64,000 bases of DNA from Streptomyces huiliensis (GCF_020037025.1 NZ_JAIQLH010000056.1:1-64000); one strand, 5' to 3'. Positions 34,767 to 43,478 are shown, counted from the first letter of the stretch. Notes: a model not told the origin generated them from the letters alone. Program-made: numbers and translations.

Positions 34767-35489
34767 TCAGCCCCGGAGCTCCTTCGGCGGGGTCCGCTTC
34801 TCGTCGACCTTCTCCGTCCGCGTCAGCTCCGCCCAGACGACGTAGCGGTAGTCGGAGGTGTAGATCGGCGTGCAGGTCGTCAGCGTCAGGTAGCGGCCCG
34901 GCACGGTCTTCCCGGACTCCCGGGGCACGGGGTCGAGGACCTTCACGTTGTACCGCGAGGTCTCCTTGAGCTCCTTGTAGACCGTGTAGACGTACCAGGT
35001 GTCCCGCGTCTCGAAGACGACCGGGTCACCGTCCTTGATCTTGTGGATGTTGTGGAACTTGGCGCCGTGCCCGTCCCGGTGCGCCGCCAGCGTGAGGTTG
35101 CCCGGCCCCTCCCAGGGCAGCGTGGCCTTCACCGGCTTTCGGTAGTAGCCCGCCACGCCCTCGTTGAGCACGGAGCTGCCCGTGCCGGGCTTCACCAGCA
35201 CCTCGCCCTTGCCCATGGCGGGCACGTGCAGGAAGCCGACCCCGTCCTTGGTGTCCAGGGCGCCCGGCCCCTTCCGCGCCCAGTTCTCGCGCACGTGCGC
35301 GCCCTGCCGCTTCGCCTCCCGGTCGGCTATCACGTTCGTCCACCACAGCGAGTAGACGACGAACAGCGCCAGCAGCACGCCCGCGGTGATGAGCACTTCG
35401 CCCACCACGCCGACGGTGGCGGCTATCCGGCTCCGGGTACGGCCGCGCCGCCGTGGCGCGCCGTCGGTCAGCTCCTCGGTCCCTGCCAC
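34767..35489 (-). CDS. srtE2: Class E sortase (SrtE2-like)
   Basis: A 240-residue sortase with one N-terminal membrane helix (VLITAGVLLALFVVYSLWW). The catalytic triad is visible as His in LAAHRDGHG, Cys in TLTTCTP and Arg in SDYRYVVWAEL. Class E sortases of streptomycetes recognise LAXTG and anchor long chaplins to peptidoglycan for aerial growth. A second class E sortase lies 32 bases upstream on the same strand, and the order matches the srtE1-srtE2 pair of S. coelicolor, from which I take the symbol. Confidence 0.9.
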   Translation of the reverse strand: MAGTEELTDGAPRRRGRTRSRIAATVGVVGEVLITAGVLLALFVVYSLWWTNVIADREAKRQGAHVRENWARKGPGALDTKDGVGFLHVPAMGKGEVLVKPGTGSSVLNEGVAGYYRKPVKATLPWEGPGNLTLAAHRDGHGAKFHNIHKIKDGDPVVFETRDTWYVYTVYKELKETSRYNVKVLDPVPRESGKTVPGRYLTLTTCTPIYTSDYRYVVWAELTRTEKVDEKRTPPKELRG

Positions 35490-35521
35490 AGCCCGCCCGT
35501 ACCCCGCTCCCCTGCCGTCCG

Positions 35522-36649
35522 TCAGTCGACGAGCGCGTCCGGCTTGCCCTTACCGCGCGGGCGCTCGTCCACCATCTTGCCCCACACGATCATCCGGTAC
35601 GTACTGGTGAATTCGGGGGTGCAGGTGGTCAGGGTGATGTACCGGCCGGGTCCCGTGAAGCCCGATCCCGCGGGCACCGGGCGGATGACCCCGACGTTCG
35701 CCGGTGACGTCTGGTCCAGTCGGCTCGTCATCTCATAGGTGTAGTACGTGCTCTTCGTCTCCACCACGATCTTGTCACCGGGCCGCAGCCGGTTGACGTA
35801 GCGGAACGGTTCGCCATGGGTGTTGCGGTGGCCCGCGAGCGCGAAGTTGCCCTGCCGGTCCCAGGGCATCGCGGTCTTCAGCGGCCCCTTGCCGTAGTGA
35901 CCGACCATCCCGCGGTCCAGGACCTTGTGCTTCCCGGTCCCCTCGGCGATCGGGGCCTTCACGTCCAGCTTGGGGATGTAGACGATCGCGAAGCCCTCGC
36001 CGGGCGAGAACGCGCCCGCGTCCCGGTCCTCGCCGCCGTCCCGGGCCCAGCTCCTGCGGAGGTCCTTCGCGGCGCCGCCGGCCTGCTGCTGGGCGATGAC
36101 GTTCGTCCACCACAGCTGGTAGGCGACGAACAGCAGCAGCACCACGCCCAGGGTGATGAAGAGTTCGCCCAGCGCCCGGCTGACGACCACGCCGAGGCTG
36201 TCCTTGCGCGCCCGTTCCGCCCGCCGTGCCGCCCGGCGCCGCTCCGCCCGCCCGCCGGTCGGGAGCGGCGGGGCCGGGGCGGCCGGCACCGGGCGCAGCG
36301 ACATCGTCGCGTCGTCCTCGGGCGGCAGGGCGGCGGACGGCCGGGACTGCGGCGGAACGGCCGCCGGGACCTCGGGCGGGAGCGGCCGGGAGACGGTCTC
36401 CGGGGGCATCTCGGGCGGGAGGGGCCGCGCGGTGAACCGGTTCTCCGGGGGCAGCGGCCGGGAGACGCCCGGTGACCAGGCGGCGGGCTCGGGCGCCGGC
36501 GGCCACGGGCCGGGGGCCCGCTCGCCCCGCACGTACTCGTACGGGTCGTCGGCCGGCTCGCCCTGCCCGTACGGGTCCGCCGGCGGGGGCGCGTACCGCT
36601 CCGGCGCCGGCGCCCCCCAGGGGTCCCGCTCGGGGCGGAGCCCGTTCAC
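35522..36649 (-). CDS. srtE1: Class E sortase (SrtE1-like) with proline-rich cytoplasmic N-terminus
   Basis: A 375-residue sortase. The first 165 residues are predicted disordered and Pro/Glu/Arg-rich, with three RPLPPE repeats (SRPLPPEN, ARPLPPEM, SRPLPPEV). A membrane helix follows (LFITLGVVLLLFVAYQLWW). The catalytic domain has His in LAGHRNTHG, Cys in TLTTCTP and Arg in STYRMIVWG. The topology puts the long N-terminal tail in the cytoplasm. GTG 36649 overlaps the pabA stop (GTGA). Confidence 0.9.
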   Translation of the reverse strand: MNGLRPERDPWGAPAPERYAPPPADPYGQGEPADDPYEYVRGERAPGPWPPAPEPAAWSPGVSRPLPPENRFTARPLPPEMPPETVSRPLPPEVPAAVPPQSRPSAALPPEDDATMSLRPVPAAPAPPLPTGGRAERRRAARRAERARKDSLGVVVSRALGELFITLGVVLLLFVAYQLWWTNVIAQQQAGGAAKDLRRSWARDGGEDRDAGAFSPGEGFAIVYIPKLDVKAPIAEGTGKHKVLDRGMVGHYGKGPLKTAMPWDRQGNFALAGHRNTHGEPFRYVNRLRPGDKIVVETKSTYYTYEMTSRLDQTSPANVGVIRPVPAGSGFTGPGRYITLTTCTPEFTSTYRMIVWGKMVDERPRGKGKPDALVD

Positions 36650-37284
36650 TCTCCGGCCTTGCCCACCACCGGGGCGAGCCCGGCCGACCGTTCCACCGCC
36701 CCCGTGTCACCGCAGGAGACGAGCCAGTTGGCCAGCATCCGGTGCCCCCACTCGGTGAGCACGGACTCGGGGTGGAACTGCACGCCCTCGACCGGGAGGT
36801 CACGGTGGCGCAGGCCCATGGCGACGCCGCTCTCCGTCCAGGCGGTGATCTCCAGCTCGTCCGGCCAGTTCTCCCGGGCGACGGCGAGGGAGTGGTAGCG
36901 GGTGGCCGTGAACGGCGAGGGCAGCCCCTGGAAGACGCCGGCGCCCTGGTGGCTCACGGACGAGGTCTTGCCGTGCAGCAGCTCGGGCGCCCGGCCGACC
37001 ACCCCGCCGTACGCGACGGCCATCGACTGCATGCCCAGGCAGACGCCGAAGACCGGCAACCCGGTGGCCGCGCAGTGCCGCACCATGTCGATGCAGACAC
37101 CGGCCTGTTCGGGCGCGCCGGGGCCGGGGGAGAGCAGCACCCCGTCGAAGCCGTCCTGCGCGTGCGCGGGTTCGACCTCGTCGTTGCGGCGCACCTCGCA
37201 CTCGGCGCCGAGCTGGTAGAGGTACTGGACGAGGTTGAAGACGAAGCTGTCGTAGTTGTCCACGACGAGGATGCGCGCGCTCAT
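36646..37284 (-). CDS. pabA: Class I glutamine amidotransferase, PabA/TrpG type
   Basis: A 212-residue glutaminase subunit. The triad is Cys in VFGVCLGMQ and His-Glu in GVQFHPESVLTEWG, with the oxyanion loop LLSPGPGAPEQAG. It supplies ammonia for aminodeoxychorismate (folate) or anthranilate (tryptophan) synthesis. No synthase partner is adjacent, so the two roles cannot be separated by context. Its stop overlaps the srtE1 start. The C-terminal 20 residues are a poorly conserved extension. Confidence 0.88.
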   Translation of the reverse strand: MSARILVVDNYDSFVFNLVQYLYQLGAECEVRRNDEVEPAHAQDGFDGVLLSPGPGAPEQAGVCIDMVRHCAATGLPVFGVCLGMQSMAVAYGGVVGRAPELLHGKTSSVSHQGAGVFQGLPSPFTATRYHSLAVARENWPDELEITAWTESGVAMGLRHRDLPVEGVQFHPESVLTEWGHRMLANWLVSCGDTGAVERSAGLAPVVGKAGE

Positions 37285-37288
37285 CGCG

Positions 37289-37477
37289 TCACCGCCATTC
37301 CGTTGCCGGTGTCGGCAGGCTGTCGTCGACCGTCACGTCGTTGAACGGCAGCAGCGGCTCGGCCCAGGGGAAGACGTACTGGAAGAGCACGTAGACGACG
37401 GCCAGCACGAGGACCACGGAGACCAGGGCCTTCACCCACGCGTTGCCCGGCAGATGACGCCAGATCCAGACGTACAT
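37289..37477 (-). CDS. Small conserved single-pass membrane protein
   Basis: Sixty-two residues with one membrane helix (ALVSVVLVLAVVYVLFQYVFPW) between MYVWIWRHLPGNAW and an acidic tail (FNDVTVDDSL). The start ATG 37477 has AGGGA about five bases upstream. The stop lies four bases before the pabA start codon, so it is probably the first gene of the pabA-srtE1-srtE2 unit. Function unknown. Confidence 0.7.
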   Translation of the reverse strand: MYVWIWRHLPGNAWVKALVSVVLVLAVVYVLFQYVFPWAEPLLPFNDVTVDDSLPTPATEWR

Positions 37478-37598
37478 GCTGTCCCTACTTGCCGACGGGG
37501 ATGGTCTTTGCCGCACCAGGGTAAGGGGCCGCACCCGTGCGCGGGGCGCAGCCGGGCAAACCCCCGGCGCGGAGTTCCCGCCGGGCGCGCCGGGTCCG

Positions 37599-38381
37599 TC
37601 AGCCGGCCGGCTTGGCGTAGTGCAGGTCCACCGCGCCGGTGTAGCCGGGGAGGGTCACCGCGTCCTGCTGGTCGACCTTCCAGCCGAGGCCGTAGGCCGT
37701 GACGTACTGGAGGTAGTTCTGGATGGTGGGAGAGGTGTCCAGGGCCTTGCGGAGCCGGCCGCGGTCACCGACGGCGGTGATCTTGTAGGGCGGGGAGTAG
37801 ACGCGGCCCTGGAGGATGAGGGTGTTGCCGACGCAGCGGACGGCGCTGGTGGAGATCAGCCGCTGGTCCATCACCTTGATGCCCTGGGCGCCGCCCCTCC
37901 AGAGGGCGTTCACGACGGCCTGGAGGTCCTGCTGATGGATCACCAGGTCGTTGGGCTGGGGCTGCGGGACTCCGGGGATCTTGGCGGTGGCGTTGGGCGG
38001 GGCGTCGGTCAGGGTGACCGTCAGGCCGGTGCCGCCGAGCTCCCGGGTGCCCGCGGCGTCGCCCAGGGCGGCCAGCCGGCGGGCCTCGGCGGTGTCGGCG
38101 CCGGCGTCCCGGCCGGCGAGGGAGTCGACCTCGGCGCGCAGGGCCGCGGTGCTCCGCTCCCGTTCGCCGTTGCCCTTGCTGCGCTCCTGGATGAGGTCGG
38201 AGAGCCGCAGCATGGAGGCGTCGGTGCGGATGTCGGTGCCCTTGGCGGTGTTGAAGCTCATCCAGAAGATGAGGCCGGCGAGGGCGAAGACCGCGGCCGT
38301 CAGGAGCCGTACGGGGCGGAATCGCCGGGGAGGGCGCCGGCCGGGCGTTGCGTCGCTGGTGGAGACGGCAGAATTGCTCAA
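37599..38381 (-). CDS. DUF881 family membrane protein
   Basis: A 260-residue DUF881 protein with one N-terminal helix ([18 protein letters not shown]), a coiled-coil stretch (about 65-110) and the globular DUF881 domain: [36 protein letters not shown]-like [34 protein letters not shown]881 genes commonly sit near division genes such as crgA in actinobacteria; the biochemical role is unknown. It uses a TTG start (38381) and is divergent from crgA. Confidence 0.82.
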   Translation of the reverse strand: MSNSAVSTSDATPGRRPPRRFRPVRLLTAAVFALAGLIFWMSFNTAKGTDIRTDASMLRLSDLIQERSKGNGERERSTAALRAEVDSLAGRDAGADTAEARRLAALGDAAGTRELGGTGLTVTLTDAPPNATAKIPGVPQPQPNDLVIHQQDLQAVVNALWRGGAQGIKVMDQRLISTSAVRCVGNTLILQGRVYSPPYKITAVGDRGRLRKALDTSPTIQNYLQYVTAYGLGWKVDQQDAVTLPGYTGAVDLHYAKPAG

Positions 38382-38517
38382 CGTACCCTTGTCCTCTCCG
38401 ACGCCGCTGAAGCACTACGCTAACGGACGCCCGGGGGGAGGAAGCGCTCCCCGGCGCGGCCGACCAGCCCTTGTACACCCAGCGCGGTTACGCAGCGCAT
38501 CGACAGGAGAGTTCCTC

Positions 38518-38772
38518 GTGCCGAAGTCACGGATCCGCAAGAAGGAAGACTTCACTCCACCGCCGGCGAAGCAGCAGACGATCAAGCTGAACAGCGGACG
38601 GCGCTGGGTGGCTCCGCTCATGCTGGCACTGTTCCTGATCGGGCTCGCGTGGATCGTCATGTTCTACGTGACGGGCAGCGACATGCCGATCGAGTCCCTG
38701 CACAACTGGAACATCGTGGTCGGCTTCGGCTTCATCGCGGCGGGGTTCGTGGTCTCCACGCAGTGGAAGTAG
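38518..38772 (+). CDS. crgA: Cell division protein CrgA
   Basis: An 84-residue protein with two membrane helices ([44 protein letters not shown]) and the family start [20 protein letters not shown]. CrgA delays Z-ring assembly and coordinates growth and septation in Streptomyces and recruits FtsI in mycobacteria. GTG 38518 has AGGAG nine bases upstream. Confidence 0.96.
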   Translation: MPKSRIRKKEDFTPPPAKQQTIKLNSGRRWVAPLMLALFLIGLAWIVMFYVTGSDMPIESLHNWNIVVGFGFIAAGFVVSTQWK

Positions 38773-39104
38773 CGGGGACGATCCGGCCGATCCGGGGGGC
38801 CCGGCGGGCCGGCCCGGGTTATCCACACCTTCATCCACAGTGGGGAAAAACTCAGAAGATCTGTGGATAACTTCCTCGGCGTTGACGCCGGTGTGACTGC
38901 CGACGATCCCCGCGGATCGTCGTCCACACCGGCGTTCTTCGTCATATCCGCAGGTCGCAGCGGGTGCCGTAGGGGCCGGGAACGAGCCGGGGCGGGCTTT
39001 CCCACCGTTCTGCACACCGGCCGGGGCACTCTGTGGACAACCCCCGGCCCACCGATGTGGGTGACGGGCCGGGGCCGGAGCCCCGGCGGACGTCGCGCCG
39101 TCGG
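38773..39104. other. Intergenic cluster of DnaA boxes outside oriC
   Basis: No gene was found in these 332 bases between crgA and the rhomboid gene. Five DnaA-box-like nonamers lie within 222 bases: TTATCCACA (38819-38827), TCATCCACA (38831-38839), TGTGGATAA (38862-38870), TCGTCCACA (38920-38928) and TGTGGACAA (39032-39040). Three of these are consensus-grade. A large dyad sits among them. Confidence 0.7.
38887..38933. terminator. Large interrupted inverted repeat between crgA and rhomboid
   Basis: Two nested arms pair perfectly: GCCGGTGTG with CACACCGGC, and CGACGATCC with GGATCGTCG around a CCGC loop. They are separated by small unpaired bulges of five and two bases. It could be the crgA terminator, but no T-run follows; a structural or protein-binding role is also possible. 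Confidence 0.55.
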
Positions 39105-39965
39105 CTACGTCAGCTCGGCGGTCCGGACGATCACCGTCGCCAGGATGGCCAGCAGCACCGCCCCGCAGGTCAGCCACTGCACCAGCGCACGGCGCGCGCG
39201 AGGGGCGTGCACCATGCCGTACGCCACCAGGGCACCCACCACCAGGCCGCCGATGTGCGCTTCCTTGGCGATGTTGTTCCAGGTGAAGGTGAAGATCAGG
39301 TTGAGCACGAGGAGCGCCATCACCGGGCGCATGTCGTACTTCAGCCGGCGCATCAGCACCGCGGTGGCCCCCAGCAGGCCGAAGATCGCGCCCGAGGCGC
39401 CGTAGGACCGGCCGCCCGCGTCGACCATCAGATAGGTGAGCGCGCTGCCGCCGAGCCCCGACAGCAGGTAGAGCGCCAGGTACCGGGCCCGGCCGAAGGC
39501 GGCCTCAAGCGGGGGCCCCAGCCACCAGAGCGACAACATGTTGAAGCCGATGTGCATCACCGACTCGTGCAGGAAGAGCGAGGTCAGCAGCCGGTACCAC
39601 TGGCCTTCGGCGACACCCTCGCCGTCCTGGAAGGGGTCGCGGCCCATCAGCTCCAGGGTGCCGACGACGTCCTGCCCCTTGACCATCACCGCGATCCAGA
39701 TCGCGATGTTGATCCCCAGCAGCACCTTCGTCACCAGAAAGGGGTCACCGGGACGGTCGACGGAGCCCCCGACCGTACGCGGGGCGGCGTCCTGCCGGGC
39801 GCTTCTCCCGCCGGAGCCGGGACTTCCGCCCGAGCACTCGGGGCAGTGGAAGCCGACCGAGGCGTTGACCATGCAGTCCGGGCAGATCGGCCGTTCGCAG
39901 CGCGTACAGCGGATGCCCGTCTCACGGTCCGGATGCCGGTAGCAGCAGACGGCCTGGTCGTTCAT
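39105..39965 (-). CDS. Rhomboid family intramembrane serine protease with N-terminal zinc-binding motif
   Basis: A 286-residue membrane protein. Residues 1-45 carry paired Cys/His (CCYRHPDRETGIRCTRCERPICPDC; HCPEC) like a B-box zinc finger. Six helices follow with the rhomboid active site: HESVMHIGFNMLSLWWLG, the serine in GASGAIFGLLGA, and the His in KEAHIGGLVVGALVAYG. Rhomboids cleave membrane-embedded substrates; none is known here. It is divergent from the DnaA-box region. Confidence 0.92.
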   Translation of the reverse strand: MNDQAVCCYRHPDRETGIRCTRCERPICPDCMVNASVGFHCPECSGGSPGSGGRSARQDAAPRTVGGSVDRPGDPFLVTKVLLGINIAIWIAVMVKGQDVVGTLELMGRDPFQDGEGVAEGQWYRLLTSLFLHESVMHIGFNMLSLWWLGPPLEAAFGRARYLALYLLSGLGGSALTYLMVDAGGRSYGASGAIFGLLGATAVLMRRLKYDMRPVMALLVLNLIFTFTWNNIAKEAHIGGLVVGALVAYGMVHAPRARRALVQWLTCGAVLLAILATVIVRTAELT

Positions 39966-40016
39966 GCTCTCCCCTCGCCCCTGTGGCGGACCCGGGCGCC
40001 GCCGCTGTCGAGCAGG

Positions 40017-40045
40017 GCCCCGCCCGTCTTACGGACGGGCGGGGC
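40017..40045 (-). terminator. Rho-independent terminator of ppiA
   Basis: A perfect 12-base-pair GC stem (GCCCCGCCCGTC) with a five-base loop stands about 40 bases past the ppiA stop. Confidence 0.8.
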
Positions 40046-40068
40046 GCCGGGTTCCCGGAACGCGCTGT

Positions 40069-40108
40069 CAGCCCTCGCGGGTCTCGATCAGCCCTCGCGG
40101 GTCTCGAT
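40069..40108. repeat. 20-bp exact tandem duplication at the 3' end of ppiA
   Basis: CAGCCCTCGCGGGTCTCGAT occurs twice head to tail. The copy at 40089-40108 encodes the last ppiA codons (ETREG) and the start of the stop; the copy at 40069-40088 lies beyond the stop. Confidence 0.95.
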
Positions 40109-40621
40109 CACGACGCTCTCGATGACGACGTCGTTCACGGGACGGTCGGTGCGCGGGTTGGTCTGGGTGCTCGCGATCGCGTCCACGACCTTCTTGCCCG
40201 CGTCGTTGCTGACCTCGCCGAAGATGGTGTGCTTGCCGGTCAGCCACGTGGTCGGGGAGACCGTGATGAAGAACTGCGAGCCGTTGGTGCCCGGGCCGGC
40301 GTTGGCCATGGCCAGCAGGTAGGGCTTGTTGAAGGCCAGGTCGGGGTGGAACTCGTCCTTGAACTCGTACCCGGGGCCGCCGGTGCCGTTGCCCAGCGGG
40401 TCACCGCCCTGGATCATGAAGCCGCTGATGACGCGGTGGAACACCGTGCCGTCGTACAGCTTGTCCGTGGACTTCTTGCCCGTCGCCGGGTGGACCCACT
40501 CGCGCTCGCCCTTCGCGAGCTCGACGAAGTTCTTGACCGTCGTCGGGGCGTGATTCGGCAGGAGCCGGATCTCGATGTCCCCCTGGTTGGTCTTCAGGGT
40601 CGCGTAGAGCTGCTCGGCCAC
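40088..40621 (-). CDS. ppiA: Cyclophilin-type peptidyl-prolyl isomerase
   Basis: A 177-residue cytoplasmic cyclophilin without signal peptide. Conserved core: GTVFHRVISGFMIQGGDPLGNGTGGPGYEF (catalytic Arg in FHRV), LLAMANAGPGTNGSQFFIT, and LTGKHTIFGEV. It catalyses cis-trans isomerisation of prolyl bonds. GTG 40621 has GGAAGG seven bases upstream. Confidence 0.95.
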   Translation of the reverse strand: MAEQLYATLKTNQGDIEIRLLPNHAPTTVKNFVELAKGEREWVHPATGKKSTDKLYDGTVFHRVISGFMIQGGDPLGNGTGGPGYEFKDEFHPDLAFNKPYLLAMANAGPGTNGSQFFITVSPTTWLTGKHTIFGEVSNDAGKKVVDAIASTQTNPRTDRPVNDVVIESVVIETREG

Positions 40622-40848
40622 GATCTACCTTCCATAGTCTGCACTGACAGCCACCGATCCTCGCACGGACCGGTGCCCGGCGAGTAACGCCCAAAGCCCC
40701 GCGCGCGGCGGCGAACCATGGCATTGTCGAACCCGGGGTCCGTTGACCCGGATGCCTTTCCGAACCTGCCGGACCGCCCCTGGGCAGGCATGATTTCCCA
40801 CTGGGTGGAAAGGCGACAGTCCAGTACGCCACCGAGGAGGAGGTTCTC

Positions 40849-41526
40849 GTGACCCGCAAGGACAGCGTGCGCGCCGCGACCAGCACCGCCAAGGACAGCG
40901 TGCGCCACGCGGCCGAAGTGGTGGCGCCCTACGCCGGCACGGCCAAGGACGCCGCCGTGCACTATGCGCACGAAGCCCGCGTCCGGCTTGCTCCCAAGGT
41001 GGCCGAGGCCGCCCACCAGGCACGTTCGCAGTACGACGCGCATCTGCAACCCCGGATCGACCATGCGTTGGAGGTCCTGCCGCCCAAGGTCAACCAGGCC
41101 GCCGCCCGGGCCCGCGCCGCCGCGGAACCGGTCCGCGACGAGGCCCTCTCCCGCGGCAACGCCGCGCTCGCCGTGCTGCGCGGCCAGGTGCCGGCACAGG
41201 ACGTGGAGCGCCTGGGCCGCAAGCGCTGCCGCCGCGGCCGGGCCGGCCGGGTCGCGAAGCGGCTGGCCTTCGCGGGCCTGCTGGTGGGCGGCGCCGTCGC
41301 GGTCTGGAAGTGGTGGGACAAGCAGGCCAACCCGGACTGGCTGGTGGAGCCCCCGGCCGCCACCGAGGTCGCCGACCGCCCGCACCTCTCCTCCGTGGAC
41401 GGCAGCTCCTCCGTGGACGGCAGTGCCGAGCGCTCCCCCCTCGACCCCGAGGTCCAGGCCAAGCAGGCCGAGGCGGAGGCCGACGCCTCGTCCGCCGACG
41501 AGAAGAAGGGCGACGACCACTCCTGA
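40849..41526 (+). CDS. DUF5324 family membrane-associated protein
   Basis: A 225-residue protein. The N-terminal 110 residues are helical with repeating Ala-rich, amphipathic KDSVRAA-type motifs (TRKDSVRAATSTAKDSVRHAAE). One short hydrophobic segment (AKRLAFAGLLVGGAVAVWKWW) follows. The C-terminal tail is acidic and contains a duplicated SSVDGS. GTG 40849 has AGGAGG six to seven bases upstream. DUF5324 proteins are conserved in Streptomyces; no function is known. Confidence 0.82.
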   Translation: MTRKDSVRAATSTAKDSVRHAAEVVAPYAGTAKDAAVHYAHEARVRLAPKVAEAAHQARSQYDAHLQPRIDHALEVLPPKVNQAAARARAAAEPVRDEALSRGNAALAVLRGQVPAQDVERLGRKRCRRGRAGRVAKRLAFAGLLVGGAVAVWKWWDKQANPDWLVEPPAATEVADRPHLSSVDGSSSVDGSAERSPLDPEVQAKQAEAEADASSADEKKGDDHS

Positions 41527-41564
41527 GACGTCGAACCCTGGACGTCGGATCCTGAGACGTCAAA

Positions 41565-41605
41565 AAATCCCCTCCGACCGCGTCGACGCAGGTCGGAGGG
41601 GATTT
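41565..41605. terminator. Bidirectional terminator between DUF5324 gene and tRNA-Ala
   Basis: A perfect 15-base-pair stem (AAATCCCCTCCGACC) with an 11-base loop is flanked by A-runs and T-runs, so it works on both strands. Confidence 0.9.
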
Positions 41606-41608
41606 GCG

Positions 41609-41681
41609 TGGAGCCTAGGGGAGTCGAACCCCTGACATCTGCCATGCAAAGACAGCGCTCTACCAACTGAGCTAAGGCCCC
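41609..41681 (-). tRNA. tRNA-Ala (anticodon TGC)
   Basis: Seventy-three bases. Acceptor GGGGCCT pairs with AGGCTCC (one G-U), D-arm TAGCTCAGTTGGTAGAGC, anticodon loop TTTGCAT (TGC), T-arm with GTTCGACTC, discriminator A. No encoded CCA. It lies with tRNA-Ile near gyrA, the usual place in streptomycetes. Confidence 0.96.
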
Positions 41682-41798
41682 TCGGAGCACCAGGGTACCC
41701 GGTGCCGGGAGCAGGGCCGACCAGGTATCGCCGCGTCCCGCCACTCTCCGTAGGATGCACCGCAAGATTCGCGGCAGCGAAGCGAAGGGGAGAGCGAG

Positions 41799-42344
41799 AT
41801 GGACGCAGCACAGCAGGAAGCCACCGCCCGCGCACGAGAGCTGCAGCGGAGCTGGTACGGGGAGCCGCTGGGGGCGCTCTTCCGCCGGCTGATCGACGAT
41901 CTCGGTCTCAACCAGGCCCGTCTCGCCTCCGTCCTGGGCCTTTCGGCGCCCATGCTCTCGCAGTTGATGAGCGGTCAGCGGGCGAAGATCGGCAACCCGG
42001 CGGTGGTGCAGCGCGTCCAGGCCCTCCAGGAGCTCTCCCACCAGGTGGCCGACGGCAGCGTGAGCGCGGCGGAGGCGGCGGAGCGGATGGAGGAGGTCAA
42101 GCGGAGCTCCGGCGGCTCGGTCCTCAACTCCACGCAGACCACGGCCAGCAGCGGCGCCCCGACGGTCAAGCGGGTCGTCCGCGAGATCCAGTCCCTGCTG
42201 CGGTCGGTCGCCGCCGCCGGCGACATCATCGACGCGGCCGGCACACTCGCCCCCACCCATCCCGAACTGGCCGAGTTCCTGCGCGTCTACGGCGCCGGCC
42301 GGACCGCCGAGGCGGTCGCCCACTACGAGGCCCACCAGAGCTGA
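41799..42344 (+). CDS. Helix-turn-helix DNA-binding protein
   Basis: A 181-residue protein. Residues about 25-75 form an HTH: LFRRLIDDLGLNQARLASVLGLSAPMLSQLMSGQRAKIGNPAVVQRV, XRE-like. The C-terminal part has two helical segments (VKRVVREIQSLLRSVAAAGDII and LAEFLRVYGAGRTAEAVAHYE). It lies nine bases upstream of a Ser/Thr kinase gene, so the two are likely co-expressed and the kinase may act on it; that link is inference. Confidence 0.82.
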   Translation: MDAAQQEATARARELQRSWYGEPLGALFRRLIDDLGLNQARLASVLGLSAPMLSQLMSGQRAKIGNPAVVQRVQALQELSHQVADGSVSAAEAAERMEEVKRSSGGSVLNSTQTTASSGAPTVKRVVREIQSLLRSVAAAGDIIDAAGTLAPTHPELAEFLRVYGAGRTAEAVAHYEAHQS

Positions 42345-42353
42345 CCCGCCGCG

Positions 42354-43478
42354 ATGGGGGAGGTCTTCGCCGGGCGCTACGAGCTGGTGGACCCCATCGG
42401 ACGCGGTGGGGTGGGGGAGGTCTGGCGGGTCTGGGACCGGGCACGGCGGCGGTACGCGGCGGCGAAGGTGCTCAAGCAGAGCCACGCCCACACCCTGCTG
42501 CTGCGCTTCGTCCGCGAGCAGGCGCTGCGCATCGATCATCCGCACGTCCTGGCCCCGGTCAGCTGGGCCGCCGACGACGACCGGGTGCTGTTCACCATGG
42601 ACGTGGTGTACGGCGGCTCGGTCGCCCATCTCATCGGGGACTACGGCCCGTTGCCCCCGCGATTCGTCTGCGTCCTGCTGGACCAGTTGCTGGACGCGCT
42701 CACCGCGGTGCACGCGGAAGGCGTGGTGCACCGGGACATCAAGCCGGCGAATCTGCTTTTGGAGGCGACCGGCACCGGGCCCCCGCATTTACGCCTCTCC
42801 GATTTCGGCTGCGCGATGCGGAAGGGGGAACCGCGGCTCACCGAGACCAACTATGTGATGGGAACGCCGGGTTACTTCGCGCCCGAGCAAATGGCGGGCG
42901 AGGAACCGGACTTCCCCGCGGACCTCTTCGCCGTCGGACTGGTCGCGCTCTATCTGCTGGCCGGCCGGAAACCGGACGCCGAGGCCCTCGTCGCGCGGTT
43001 CCTCGCGGACGGGGTGCCGCCGCCCCCGGACGAGGTCCCCGCGGCGCTGTGGGACGTCCTGGCGCGCCTGCTGGCCCCCGATCCGGTGCTGCGCTTCCGG
43101 GGCGCCGCCGAGGCCCGCGCGGCCCTGGCCGCCGCCGTGCCGCTGCTGCCGCCGCCCGCCGCGGGGGACGAGCGGATCGAGGTGTTCGACCAGATCGGCC
43201 CGCTGCCGCCGGGCTTCGGGCCCGAAGGCCCCCAGGGCCGGGACGTCAGGGCCCCTCACGGCCCCCTGGGCGCCCCGCCGCGTCCCGTACCGCCTCCGAT
43301 GCCGCCCACGCCCCCGCGGCCCGTCGGACCGCCCCTGGCGGCGCCCCCGGCCGGTCAGGCGCGCCACGCGCCACGCTCCCGGCGCCCGCCTCCCCCGAAG
43401 CGCTCGACGGCGGCCGCGGTACTGGTGGTGGCGCTGCTGTGCCTGGCGGTGGGGTTCTGGGCGCTCTCGGCGGCCTGA
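42354..43478 (+). CDS. Transmembrane Ser/Thr protein kinase without extracellular sensor
   Basis: A 374-residue Hanks-type kinase. Motifs: glycine loop IGRGGVGEVWRV, Lys in AAAKVLKQ, HRDIKPANLLL, DFG in LSDFGCAM, and GTPGYFAPEQM. A Pro-rich linker (about 275-350) leads to one C-terminal helix (AAAVLVVALLCLAVGFWAL) that ends the protein, so nothing protrudes outside. It follows an HTH gene at nine bases. Substrates are unknown. Confidence 0.9.
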   Translation: MGEVFAGRYELVDPIGRGGVGEVWRVWDRARRRYAAAKVLKQSHAHTLLLRFVREQALRIDHPHVLAPVSWAADDDRVLFTMDVVYGGSVAHLIGDYGPLPPRFVCVLLDQLLDALTAVHAEGVVHRDIKPANLLLEATGTGPPHLRLSDFGCAMRKGEPRLTETNYVMGTPGYFAPEQMAGEEPDFPADLFAVGLVALYLLAGRKPDAEALVARFLADGVPPPPDEVPAALWDVLARLLAPDPVLRFRGAAEARAALAAAVPLLPPPAAGDERIEVFDQIGPLPPGFGPEGPQGRDVRAPHGPLGAPPRPVPPPMPPTPPRPVGPPLAAPPAGQARHAPRSRRPPPPKRSTAAAVLVVALLCLAVGFWALSAA

